From NCBI GenBank assembly GCA_937952305.1, contig CALFZO010000113.1, forward strand, positions 1 to 47,519: a stretch of DNA of 47,519 nucleotides, given 5' to 3'. Under the pieces are notes generated by a model. The model was not told the DNA's origin. It was given only the letters and a program-made list of their open reading frames with translations, and did no database searches. The stretch is from an uncultured Anaerolineales bacterium (lineage in GTDB: Bacteria > Chloroflexota > Anaerolineae > Anaerolineales > UBA6663). Shown one piece after another: positions 1-7,567 of the stretch. Position 1 is the stretch's first letter, and the number at the start of each line of letters is the position of its first letter. A program made the translations under genes and the position numbers.

Positions 1-2
1 TG

Positions 3-644
3 CCGCAGCCGACGCCGACCGTGACCCCGCTGCCCACCGCGACGCTGGCGCCGGGCCTGACCACGGCCGTCCCGCGCCTGACCTACACCGTCAAGGACGG
101 CGACACGCTGGCCGGCATCGCGCGCTTCTACGGCCTCAACATCGTCGACATCATGCAGGTCAACGGCCTGTCGGACCCGTCCAAGATCCGCTCCGGCCAG
201 GTGCTGGTGATCCCGGTCGAACTGGCCATCACGCCCGGCCCGTCGCCGACGGCCACCGCGCCCCCGCCCTACGCCGCGCCGCAGCAGCTCAACCCGCGCG
301 ACGGCGAGGTCTTCGTGGGCGCCGAGACGGTCACGCTGCAGTGGGCGGCGGTGAGCCAGCTGCGCTCCGGCGAGTTCTACCAGGTGACGATCGAGGACGT
401 CACCGCCAACGCGGCCCGCATCCTGCGCGACGTGGTCCCGGACACCAAGTTCATCATCCCGGCCACGTTCCAGCCGCAGGACGGCCAGCCGCACATCTAC
501 CGCTGGAGCGTGACGGTGGTGCGGCAGCGCGCCAGCACCGACCCGGCCTCGCCCGCCTACGATTCGGCCGGCCTCTCCAGCCCGGAGCGCAGCTTTGTGT
601 GGTCCGGCAGCGGCGGCGCGCCGGCCGCCACGCCCGCTCCCTGA
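3..644 (+). CDS. LysM domain surface protein, 5' end missing
   Basis: The reading frame is open to the left edge and already encodes a Pro/Thr-rich linker there, so the true start lies outside the window; a GTG at 21 is internal to that linker. A single LysM domain follows, beginning YTVKDGDTLAGIARFYGL and ending at KIRSGQVLVIP, about 45 residues. LysM binds N-acetylglucosamine-containing glycans such as peptidoglycan. After a second Pro-rich linker comes a beta-rich stretch of roughly 100 residues resembling a fibronectin-like fold, then a Gly/Ala/Pro tail. The product is probably secreted or envelope-attached. The serine hydrolase gene starts 15 bases downstream on the same strand, which suggests a shared cell-wall role. 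The LysM call is firm; the rest is descriptive. Confidence 0.85.
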   Translation, partial: PQPTPTVTPLPTATLAPGLTTAVPRLTYTVKDGDTLAGIARFYGLNIVDIMQVNGLSDPSKIRSGQVLVIPVELAITPGPSPTATAPPPYAAPQQLNPRDGEVFVGAETVTLQWAAVSQLRSGEFYQVTIEDVTANAARILRDVVPDTKFIIPATFQPQDGQPHIYRWSVTVVRQRASTDPASPAYDSAGLSSPERSFVWSGSGGAPAATPAP

Positions 645-659
645 CAGGCAGGCCGCGCC

Positions 660-2144
660 TTGACGTCGATGCAAGCGCGCAATCGAATCAGCTGGCTGAC
701 GGTGTTTGCGGCCCTGTGCCTGGTGGGCTCGGCCGGCCTGTTCATCTTCGAGATCGTCCGCTACAGCCAAACCTACGCGCAGCTGCCGGCCGGCCTGAGC
801 CTGGGCGGCGTACCGGTCGGCGGCCTCACCCAGGACGCCGCCCTGCAGCAGCTGGTGACGGCCTACGGCGCCCCGGTGGAACTGCGCTATCAGGATCAGC
901 TCATCCTGCTCGAGCCGGCCGTGGTCGCCTTCCAGGTGAACACGACCGTGATGCTGCCGCAGGCCGGCCAGGCCCGCACCGGCGCCGACTTCTGGAACGG
1001 CCTGTGGGACTACTTGTGGCTGCAGCCTCCGGACACCCGCGATGTGCCCCTGCGCGCCACCTACTCGCAAGACCGGCTGCGCGCCTTCCTGGATGATGTC
1101 GCCGCCCGCTATGATCGGCCCGGCAGCCCGCCGCAGGCCGACCCCGGCCAGCTCGGTTTCAAGCCGGGCGCGCCCGGCCACACCCTCAACGTCGACGCGG
1201 CCATCGAACTGGTCGACACCGCCCTGCACTCGCCCGATCAACGCCTCGTCGACCTGCCGCTGGTGGAGCAGACGTCCATCCAGCCGTCGCTGGGTACGCT
1301 GGCCGAGCTGGTACGCGCCAACGCCCAGCTCTTCGAGTTCGACGGCGTCTTCAGCCTGTACCTGGCCGACCTGGCCAGCGGCGAAGAGCTCAACCTGACC
1401 CTGGCCAACAGCGAGCCGATCTCCGGCCCGGTGGCTTTCTCCGGGATGAGCACGATCAAGATCCCGATCATGGTGTCGTTCTTCACGCGCAACAGCGGCG
1501 CGCTCAGCGAGGGCGAGGACTTGCTGCTGCAGCGCAGCATCGAGGAATCCGGCAACACCGCCACCGACCTGCTGCTCAAGACCGTCGGCGTCGGCGACGG
1601 CCTGGACGGCACGCTCAACGCCACCGACGACATGCGCCGGCTCGGCCTGGCCAACACCTACATCAGCGGCCTGCTGGACGTGGCCGGCGCGGTCCTGACG
1701 CCGTTCGCCACGCCCGCCAACAGCCGCACCGACGTCAACTTGCAGCCGGACCCCTACAACCAGACCACGGCCGAGGACATGGGCGTGCTGCTGGTGATGC
1801 TCTACCAGTGCTCGCAGGGAGGCGGCGCCCTGCTGGCGGCCTTCCCCGGCCAGGTGACGCCGGAGGAGTGCCAGAAGATGATCCAGTACCTGACCCAGAA
1901 CCAGGTCGGGCCGATCTTCATCACCGGCGGCACGCCGGGCGGCGTGGTGGCCCACAAGCACGGCTGGGACACGGTGCCGCTCACCAACGTCGGCGACGCC
2001 GCCCTGGTCTTCACGCCCGGCGGCGACTACGTGCTGACCATGTACCTGCACCAGGCCGAGACCATCGGCTACGAAGACGCCAACCGCTTCCTCATCTCCA
2101 TGGCGCGCGCCATCTACAACTACTACAACCGCCTGGCGCGGTGA
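660..2144 (+). CDS. Beta-lactamase-fold serine hydrolase with N-terminal membrane anchor
   Basis: The protein has an N-terminal membrane segment (about residues 11-30). Next is a roughly 200-residue region that looks like the peptidoglycan-binding-4 type domain of VanW/YoaR proteins, then a class A beta-lactamase-like domain (Beta-lactamase2 family). Visible catalytic motifs are S264-T-I-K267 (SxxK), S297-G-N299 in the SxN position, and K433-H-G435 where beta-lactamases have KTG. The substrate is not evident; a D,D-peptidase or other cell-wall role outside the membrane is as likely as beta-lactam hydrolysis. The start is TTG at 660, with an in-frame ATG at 669 as the alternative; neither has a strong ribosome site. 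It follows the LysM gene and ends before a strong bidirectional terminator. Confidence 0.85.
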   Translation: MTSMQARNRISWLTVFAALCLVGSAGLFIFEIVRYSQTYAQLPAGLSLGGVPVGGLTQDAALQQLVTAYGAPVELRYQDQLILLEPAVVAFQVNTTVMLPQAGQARTGADFWNGLWDYLWLQPPDTRDVPLRATYSQDRLRAFLDDVAARYDRPGSPPQADPGQLGFKPGAPGHTLNVDAAIELVDTALHSPDQRLVDLPLVEQTSIQPSLGTLAELVRANAQLFEFDGVFSLYLADLASGEELNLTLANSEPISGPVAFSGMSTIKIPIMVSFFTRNSGALSEGEDLLLQRSIEESGNTATDLLLKTVGVGDGLDGTLNATDDMRRLGLANTYISGLLDVAGAVLTPFATPANSRTDVNLQPDPYNQTTAEDMGVLLVMLYQCSQGGGALLAAFPGQVTPEECQKMIQYLTQNQVGPIFITGGTPGGVVAHKHGWDTVPLTNVGDAALVFTPGGDYVLTMYLHQAETIGYEDANRFLISMARAIYNYYNRLAR

Positions 2145-2162
2145 CGGGCACGGCGGCCGCTC

Positions 2163-2198
2163 AAAACAAAAACGTCCCGGCCGGGACGTTTTTTGTTG
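2163..2198. terminator. Bidirectional rho-independent terminator
   Basis: A perfect 20-bp palindrome at 2171-2190 (arms AACGTCCCGG / CCGGGACGTT) is flanked by an A-rich run on the left and a T-run on the right. It can therefore terminate transcription from both sides. It sits between the serine hydrolase gene (+) and the convergent DinB gene (-). Confidence 0.9.
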
Positions 2199-2237
2199 GC
2201 AGGTGGATCGGGCTGCCGGCGGGCCGGGGCGCTCACG

Positions 2238-2768
2238 TCACGCGTCCGGCACCTCGCCCTCCTGGAGCGCAAAGCGGTCGGGGTGCGCAAACAGGTATCC
2301 CCAGCCATCCAACTCCGGCACCGGCCGGCCGTGGGTGTTGAGGAAGGTGGTGATGTTGGTGCGGTGCTCGATGCCGTGGTTGACGGCCTGCATGAAGAGC
2401 TGGCGCGCCTGGTAGTCGATGGTCTTGCCATCCTCTTCTTCATGGACGTTCTGGGTGGGCGGCACCCGCTGCACCGTCTCCAGGAAAGCCGCGCCCAGTT
2501 GCGCGGCATAGGCCGCCAGGTCGGTGAGGCTGGGTGCCTCCTCCCAACTGAAGGCCGGCTGCAGGTGCACGCCGTTGATCCGGTTGAGGTAGTCGGCTTC
2601 GGCCCGCAAGAGGTGGCGCAGGACAGCGCGGATCGAGCCATATGCGCCAGGGATGCTGGCCGTCAGCAAATCCTCGCCGAGGTCGGCGCAGGCCGCCAGC
2701 AGCTGCTGGTTGGCCCAGGCGTTGTAACGGATGAACTCGACCAGAGTGGGCTCGGGTTGCGTCGGCAT
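2238..2768 (-). CDS. DinB-family protein
   Basis: This is a 176-residue four-helix DinB/YfiT-type protein. The N-terminus has the usual helix with YNAWANQQLLAAC. Three histidines fit the family's metal site: H52 in LRHLLRAE, then H131 and H135 in NHGIEHRTN. DinB-fold proteins include metal-dependent thiol transferases (bacillithiol, mycothiol) and many members of unknown role. The substrate here cannot be read from sequence. The gene is monocistronic in appearance: it converges on a terminator at its 3' end and lies 92 bases downstream of the anti-sigma gene. The length is normal for the family. Confidence 0.85.
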   Translation of the reverse strand: MPTQPEPTLVEFIRYNAWANQQLLAACADLGEDLLTASIPGAYGSIRAVLRHLLRAEADYLNRINGVHLQPAFSWEEAPSLTDLAAYAAQLGAAFLETVQRVPPTQNVHEEEDGKTIDYQARQLFMQAVNHGIEHRTNITTFLNTHGRPVPELDGWGYLFAHPDRFALQEGEVPDA

Positions 2769-2860
2769 GCTTCAGAGCCTCCCGTGGACGCCGGCCGACG
2801 GCCTCAGCCTGATTGGCCGGCTTGGCTTGGGATGATCGGAGACGAACGGCGCCGGGGTGG

Positions 2861-3289
2861 TCAGGCGTCGCCTTTGGCGGAGTCGCGCCGCTTGACGAGC
2901 ACCAGCGTGTTGCCGGCTGAGTCGCTGCTGAATTCCACCGCGTCCATCACCTGGCGCATGAAGAACAGCCCCAGGCCGCCGATGCGCATCTCGTCGAGCG
3001 GCGCGCTCAAGTTGGGCTCAGGCACGGAGTTGGGATCAAAGGGGCGGGCCGTGTCGCGGATGGTGATGGTCAGCTCGCCCGGCTCGGCCTCACAGGTCAG
3101 CCAGATCTGGCCCAGGTGCTCGCCGCCATATCCGTGTTCGATGATGTTCGTGCAGGCCTCGTCCACCGCCAGCTGGCAGTGAGACGACTGGCCCTCGTCC
3201 AGGCCCGCGCTCTCGGCCGCCTGGGCCACGAACTGACACACCTGCTCGAGGCGGTCATAGCTCCCAGGGACGGTAAGAGTGCGAGCCAT
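2861..3289 (-). CDS. RsbW-type anti-sigma factor serine kinase
   Basis: This 142-residue GHKL-fold ATPase belongs to the HATPase_c_2 group (RsbW/SpoIIAB-like). The N-box is seen in LAVDEACTNIIEHGY, the G1 box in IRDTARPFDP, and the G2 box in GGLGLFFMRQVMD. Such proteins bind a sigma factor or partner and phosphorylate a STAS-domain antagonist. The frame stays open upstream to 3466, but homology begins at MARTLTVPG, so I place the start at 3289. The STAS gene lies just upstream on the same strand, making a classic partner-switch pair. No sigma factor or PP2C phosphatase gene is in the window. Confidence 0.88.
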   Translation of the reverse strand: MARTLTVPGSYDRLEQVCQFVAQAAESAGLDEGQSSHCQLAVDEACTNIIEHGYGGEHLGQIWLTCEAEPGELTITIRDTARPFDPNSVPEPNLSAPLDEMRIGGLGLFFMRQVMDAVEFSSDSAGNTLVLVKRRDSAKGDA

Positions 3290-3332
3290 AGCGGAGAAGA
3301 GCCGGCCGCCGGGTGCGGCGCGCGGAGCTAGT

Positions 3333-3422
3333 AGCCCGTCCACCCGACCCGGAGGGCTGGGCACCGGCTGAGCGCAGTTGGGGCGGGACAGCCCCGGTCC
3401 ATCGCTTTCATGTGGACGGGCT
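3333..3422. repeat. 11-bp inverted repeat spanning the rsbV-rsbW type intergenic gap
   Basis: AGCCCGTCCAC at 3333-3343 and its exact complement GTGGACGGGCT at 3412-3422 enclose 68 bases. A second small hairpin (GGGGC/GCCCC, near 3380-3395) lies inside. The right arm abuts the stop codon of the STAS gene. The RNA could fold into a stable structure between the two cistrons, which would let the pair be expressed at different levels. This role is inference. Confidence 0.55.
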
Positions 3423-3755
3423 CTAGAAGCTGCCGACGGCTTCTTCGCGCGAGCGGTAGATGGCAAAAATCGAGGTCAGCCCCGCCAGGCGCAGCACTTC
3501 TTCCACGCGCGGCGACGGGTTGGCCACGCGCAGGTCGCCGTTGACGCGCTTCACGGACTTGAGCGTCGAGACCATGGCGCGCAGACCGGCCGACGACATG
3601 TATTCCACGTTCAGCAGATCCAGCACGATCTGCGTCTTCTCGGCGTCCACCAGCTTCTTGAGCGCATTCTCGAGATCCGGCGCCGTGGAGCTGTCCACCC
3701 GCCCCGATACGGCGACTACGGACACGGCCCCGCTATCTTGCGTCGCGATTTGCAT
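3423..3755 (-). CDS. STAS-domain anti-sigma factor antagonist (RsbV/SpoIIAA type)
   Basis: This is a 110-residue STAS domain. The segment VLDLLNVEYMSSAGLRAM matches the conserved loop that carries the phosphorylated serine; by alignment with SpoIIAA the acceptor is S55. Unphosphorylated antagonists of this type bind the RsbW-like kinase and release its target. The start at 3755 is supported by GAGGAG placed 8 bases upstream; the frame opens 8 codons earlier, but that start has no ribosome site. A promoter lies at 3794-3822. The kinase partner follows after a 133-base structured gap. Confidence 0.92.
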   Translation of the reverse strand: MQIATQDSGAVSVVAVSGRVDSSTAPDLENALKKLVDAEKTQIVLDLLNVEYMSSAGLRAMVSTLKSVKRVNGDLRVANPSPRVEEVLRLAGLTSIFAIYRSREEAVGSF

Positions 3756-3793
3756 TGGCTTGTCTCCTCGGCTTAGCATAAAGAGCGTGAGCG

Positions 3794-3822
3794 ATTATAC
3801 CGAAAGATAATGGCCCACACAA
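3794..3822 (-). promoter_or_regulatory. Sigma-70-type promoter for the STAS/anti-sigma pair
   Basis: On the minus strand, TTGTGT (3817-3822) and a perfect TATAAT (3794-3799) are separated by 17 bases, about 40 bases upstream of the STAS start codon. Confidence 0.7.
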
Positions 3823-3842
3823 CTGAAACGGGTGAGCGGTCG

Positions 3843-5354
3843 CTAACGAGCGCCGTCGCCGCGCGCCTCGGCCAGCCGCGTCGCCGTCAGGCTCAGCCCC
3901 ACGAAGATCCAGAACAGCGCCCCGGCCGCCTGAAAGGTCAGGTTGAAGAAGTAGTGATCCACCAGGCCCACCGTCAGCGCCGCCGCCAGGCCGGCCAGCA
4001 GGCCCAGCCAGAGCGCGGCCAATTGCTCGTCCGCATAGACCAGGGCGCGGCGCGCCAACGCCCAGACGTACACGGTCGCCAGCGCCAGCAGGAACGCACC
4101 CAGCCCGAGCAGGCCCATCTTAGACGCGATCAGCAGATAAGCGTTGGACACCCCCAGGTAAATGTCGATCTCGGGCGCGCCGGCAAAGCCCACGCCGATG
4201 GCCGGGTAGCGGCTGATCAGCGTGAAGGCGTCCTTGTATTCGCCGAAACGCATCTGCGTGGCCAGGTCCTGACCCTGCAAGCCCTCCAGGAAGTGGGCCA
4301 CGTAGTCTTGGGTGGCCGGCAGCACCAGGATCACGAGCGCGCCGGCGGCCAGCACCCACACCATCCGCCGGTAGCGCAACAGGGCGATGAAGAGCAGCGC
4401 CGCGGCCAGGGCCGCCATTGCCCCGCGCGAGAACGTCAGCAGCAGGCAGACGCCGATCAGGCCGAAGACGGCCAGCGCCAGCCAGCGGCGGCCCAGCACC
4501 GTGCGCCGGGTGAGCAACTGCGGCGCCGCCAGCCCGCCGAGCATGGCCAGCAGGCCGCCCAGCGCGTTCGGGTCCACCGAGGTGGCGATGGCGCGCTCGG
4601 CGTTGGCGGGGTCGTCCTCCACATAGCGGATGACGCCGCCGCCCGGATAGTTGAAGACCTGCAGCGCGGACAGCGCGCGCTCGGCCAGGTCGTCCGGCAG
4701 CAGGTACAGGCCGATCCCGAGCACGGCCGTCAGCGTGCCGCCGATCAGCAGGACGCGCACCAGCCGCGCCAGCTTGGCGCGCGTGTCCAGGTAATCCACC
4801 AGGATGAAGGCGAAGGCGATGCTGAGCAGCATCTCGCCGAACTGGCGCAGCAAGTTGGCGGTCAGAGGGCCGTTGGGCATCCCGGCCACGAAGCTGAACA
4901 GCATCAGGGCCATGAACACGACGATGGGCGCGTGGGCGGGCGTCAGCGTCAGGCGCCGGCGCTGGCCGGTCATCCATTGCACGGCATACACGAACAGCAC
5001 CGCCGCCATGGCCAGGTCCAGGAAGGTGGGCGTGAACACGATCTTGAACGGCACGCCGCCGAAGGGCAGCAGGGTGATGATGGCGATCACGGCCCACAGC
5101 CCGAACTCGATCTGGCTGAGGACGAGCAGCGCGGCCGCCAGACCGAGCACGACGCCGGCGGCGATGAGCGGGCCCGTGAAGCCCAGCAGCGCGCCCAGGC
5201 CCACCGCCAACCCCGCCACGGTCAGGCCCAGCCCCACGGCATAGGCGCGCGGCGAGGTGCGCGCCGCGTCCAGCAGCAGGTTCTGGCGCTGGGCGGCGAG
5301 CGGGTCGCCGTCCAGGCGCGCGCTCAGGGCGGGCGGTGAGCTCGATCTCGTCAT
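3843..5354 (-). CDS. O-antigen ligase/polymerase-like membrane protein (Wzy_C family)
   Basis: This 503-residue polytopic protein has about a dozen hydrophobic segments. A long soluble stretch near the C-terminal third includes FGEYKDAFTLISRYPAIGVG, which resembles the periplasmic loop of O-antigen ligase/polymerase (Wzy_C) proteins. Members join or polymerise lipid-linked glycans outside the membrane. The start at 5354 (MTRSSSP) overlaps the stop of the upstream glycosyltransferase in an ATGA, so I prefer it to the in-frame start at 5396. It is the last gene of a set of translationally coupled glycan genes. Whether it acts as ligase or polymerase cannot be told from sequence. Confidence 0.82.
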   Translation of the reverse strand: MTRSSSPPALSARLDGDPLAAQRQNLLLDAARTSPRAYAVGLGLTVAGLAVGLGALLGFTGPLIAAGVVLGLAAALLVLSQIEFGLWAVIAIITLLPFGGVPFKIVFTPTFLDLAMAAVLFVYAVQWMTGQRRRLTLTPAHAPIVVFMALMLFSFVAGMPNGPLTANLLRQFGEMLLSIAFAFILVDYLDTRAKLARLVRVLLIGGTLTAVLGIGLYLLPDDLAERALSALQVFNYPGGGVIRYVEDDPANAERAIATSVDPNALGGLLAMLGGLAAPQLLTRRTVLGRRWLALAVFGLIGVCLLLTFSRGAMAALAAALLFIALLRYRRMVWVLAAGALVILVLPATQDYVAHFLEGLQGQDLATQMRFGEYKDAFTLISRYPAIGVGFAGAPEIDIYLGVSNAYLLIASKMGLLGLGAFLLALATVYVWALARRALVYADEQLAALWLGLLAGLAAALTVGLVDHYFFNLTFQAAGALFWIFVGLSLTATRLAEARGDGAR

Positions 5355-7567
5355 GGTCGAAAAGCATCCGGCAGGATCACGGCATTGTCGTCCCACGGCG
5401 CGCCGCCGGGCCGAAACGCCAGCAGCCGCGCGCCGCTGGCCGGATCATACCACCCCAGGCGCAGCGCACAGCACGCCGCCGGCAGATCGGCGGGCAACAC
5501 GATCACGCGCCGGTCCACCACCACCTGCCCCGGCAGCCAGGCCGAGGTCGGCCAGTCACCGTCCACGGGCGGGCCGTCCGCCTGATGGACCTGCGTCCCG
5601 GCGTCGTCCAGAAAATGCAGGAACAGCGTGTAGTCCGTGGGCAGGGCTTGGCCGGCGCGCCAGTAGAAGGTGAGTTGCAGTTGGCTGCCGGCCACGACGG
5701 CGTCATAGCCCAGCAGCGTCAGGTCGTATTCAAAGGTCGCGCCGTCCGGCACGGCCGGCGTTGGTTCCGGCGGCGCGGCGGCGACCGCGCTCCCCACCGG
5801 GAAAGTCACGGCCGTCAGCGCGGCGCCATCCGGGCCGAACACCGGCAGCGGGTTGGCAGGGTCCTCGTCCCAGCCCGTCACCCGCAGGCGCAGCCGCGTC
5901 GGCGTCGTCGCGTCGACGCTCACCGGCAGCGCGTACGGGTCGGCGTATAGCGCGCCCGGCTGCATCTGCGAGGTGGGCAAGCGCCCCGCCCCCGGCCAGG
6001 TGTCGATCTGGCCGACGGCCTCCGTCCCGCGCCCGAACACCACCAGCGCGAAGGCGTAGTCTTTGGCCATCGGCGCGAGCGCGCGCCAGTACAAGGTCAC
6101 GGCCACGGGATGGCCCGGCGCCTGCGGCGCGTCGTTCGCGGTGTAACCCACCAGCTCCAGGCTGGCGCCGAAGCGCACGCGCACCGACCGCAGGTCGGCG
6201 GGCAGAGCGGCCTCGCCCAGGGCGGCCGGCCGCGCATACTGCGGCGCGATATCGGCCACGGGGATGACGGCCGCCACCCCGGCCAGCAGCCCGCCCAGCG
6301 CCAGCGCCGCCCAGCGCTGCCAGCGCTGCGGCACCAGAGCCAGCCAGCCGGCAGCCAGGCCCAGGCTGAGCGGGGCCAGCGCCCCGAACAGCAGGCGGCC
6401 CTGCGAGGCCGGCGTCGTCATCGTCCAACGGATCACGCCGATGAGCGTCAGCAGGCTGAAGCCGGCCAGCAGCAGCTGCGCGAAGGTGAGGCGCTGACGC
6501 GCGCGCCAGGCCGCCAACGCGCCGCCGGCCAGGCCCATCACGGTCAGCGCATGAAATACCCACTGCGCCCACACGCCAGGCAGGAGCGTAAACGCGCCGA
6601 AGATACCCCAGAAGGAGAGGTAGAAGCCGTACCACTCCTGCGTCACCAGCGTCCAGACGTCCACGCTGCGCGGGCCGGCGATGGCCACCATCGTGTCCAG
6701 GCCGAGCGGCTCGTGGTAGAGCAGCCAGTTGCGCGCGAACCACCAGCCGCAGACCACGGCGGCCACGGTGAAGGTCAGGCCGAGTTGTAACGCCAGTGGC
6801 CACAGCCGCCGCAGCCGGTCTTCGGGCTTGGTCCGCGTCCACTCGCCCCAGGCCAGCGCCAGCGCCGCCACCGGCCACACCACCAGGCCGCTCACTTTGG
6901 TCAGCGCCGCCAGTCCCAACACCACGCCCAGCCCGGCCAACGCCAGGTACGCCGGCGCTGTCCGCGCTCGTGCCAGGTCCAGCATCAACACCAGCGCCGC
7001 CGTGCTCAGCAGCATCAGCAGGTTGTCGTTGTTGATGGCGGCGTTGATAAACAGCGCCATCGGGTTGAAAGCGACCGCGGCCGCGGCCAGCAAGGCCACG
7101 GTCTCGCCGCCGCCCGCGCGCCGCGCCAGGGCATACGCCAGCGCCACCGTGCCGCAGCTCAGCGCCAGCGAGAACAGCCGGATCACGACCACGGCCCGGG
7201 CCGTCTCGCCGGAGGCCTCCGGCGGCGCCGGCCGGTAGAGGTTGACGTTGTGGGCCGCGCCCACGTAGCCGACCTCGGAGAGCGGGTTCATGACGAAGAC
7301 CTGCTCGAAATCGCCGGTGGGCAGCCAGACCGTCAGGCCGGCGCTGAGCAGATAGTACAGCGGCGGCTGGCTGCCCTCCTGCCCGTAGATGGCGTCGCGT
7401 ACGGCCGGGTCCTGCACCGGCAGGCCGCGCCCGCGCACCAGCCATTGGATCACGCCGTAATGCACGCCCTCGTCCGAGGCCTCGAACATGGGCGTCGCCC
7501 ACACATAGAGCAGGCCGATCAGGAGATGGGCGGCGACGATGGCGGCCAGCCAGCGGCGCGGCGTCAT
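5351..7567 (-). CDS. GT39/ArnT-like membrane glycosyltransferase with C-terminal beta domains
   Basis: This 738-residue protein has a hydrophobic N-terminal part of about 480 residues with many membrane segments. The first outer loop carries an acidic motif (FEASDEGVHYG) like the catalytic Asp/Glu of PMT/ArnT family enzymes, which use polyprenyl-phosphate sugars. The C-terminal 250 residues are soluble and hold two repeated beta-sandwich-like units, each with a phrase such as VTLYWRAL or LTFYWRAG. The start at 7567 overlaps the stop of the upstream paralogue (ATGA). The same acidic-motif context, loop NAAINNDNLLMLLSTAAL and C-terminal units occur in that neighbour, so the pair arose by tandem duplication. 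The sugar donor and acceptor are unknown. Confidence 0.82.
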   Translation of the reverse strand: MTPRRWLAAIVAAHLLIGLLYVWATPMFEASDEGVHYGVIQWLVRGRGLPVQDPAVRDAIYGQEGSQPPLYYLLSAGLTVWLPTGDFEQVFVMNPLSEVGYVGAAHNVNLYRPAPPEASGETARAVVVIRLFSLALSCGTVALAYALARRAGGGETVALLAAAAVAFNPMALFINAAINNDNLLMLLSTAALVLMLDLARARTAPAYLALAGLGVVLGLAALTKVSGLVVWPVAALALAWGEWTRTKPEDRLRRLWPLALQLGLTFTVAAVVCGWWFARNWLLYHEPLGLDTMVAIAGPRSVDVWTLVTQEWYGFYLSFWGIFGAFTLLPGVWAQWVFHALTVMGLAGGALAAWRARQRLTFAQLLLAGFSLLTLIGVIRWTMTTPASQGRLLFGALAPLSLGLAAGWLALVPQRWQRWAALALGGLLAGVAAVIPVADIAPQYARPAALGEAALPADLRSVRVRFGASLELVGYTANDAPQAPGHPVAVTLYWRALAPMAKDYAFALVVFGRGTEAVGQIDTWPGAGRLPTSQMQPGALYADPYALPVSVDATTPTRLRLRVTGWDEDPANPLPVFGPDGAALTAVTFPVGSAVAAAPPEPTPAVPDGATFEYDLTLLGYDAVVAGSQLQLTFYWRAGQALPTDYTLFLHFLDDAGTQVHQADGPPVDGDWPTSAWLPGQVVVDRRVIVLPADLPAACCALRLGWYDPASGARLLAFRPGGAPWDDNAVILPDAFRP

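Noticed and set aside
3810..5339. 509-residue open frame on the + strand, rich in Arg, Gln, His and Gly
   Set aside because: It is the antisense shadow of the O-antigen ligase-like gene. Its composition is typical of GC-rich shadow frames, and the minus-strand frame has clear membrane segments and coupling to its neighbour.
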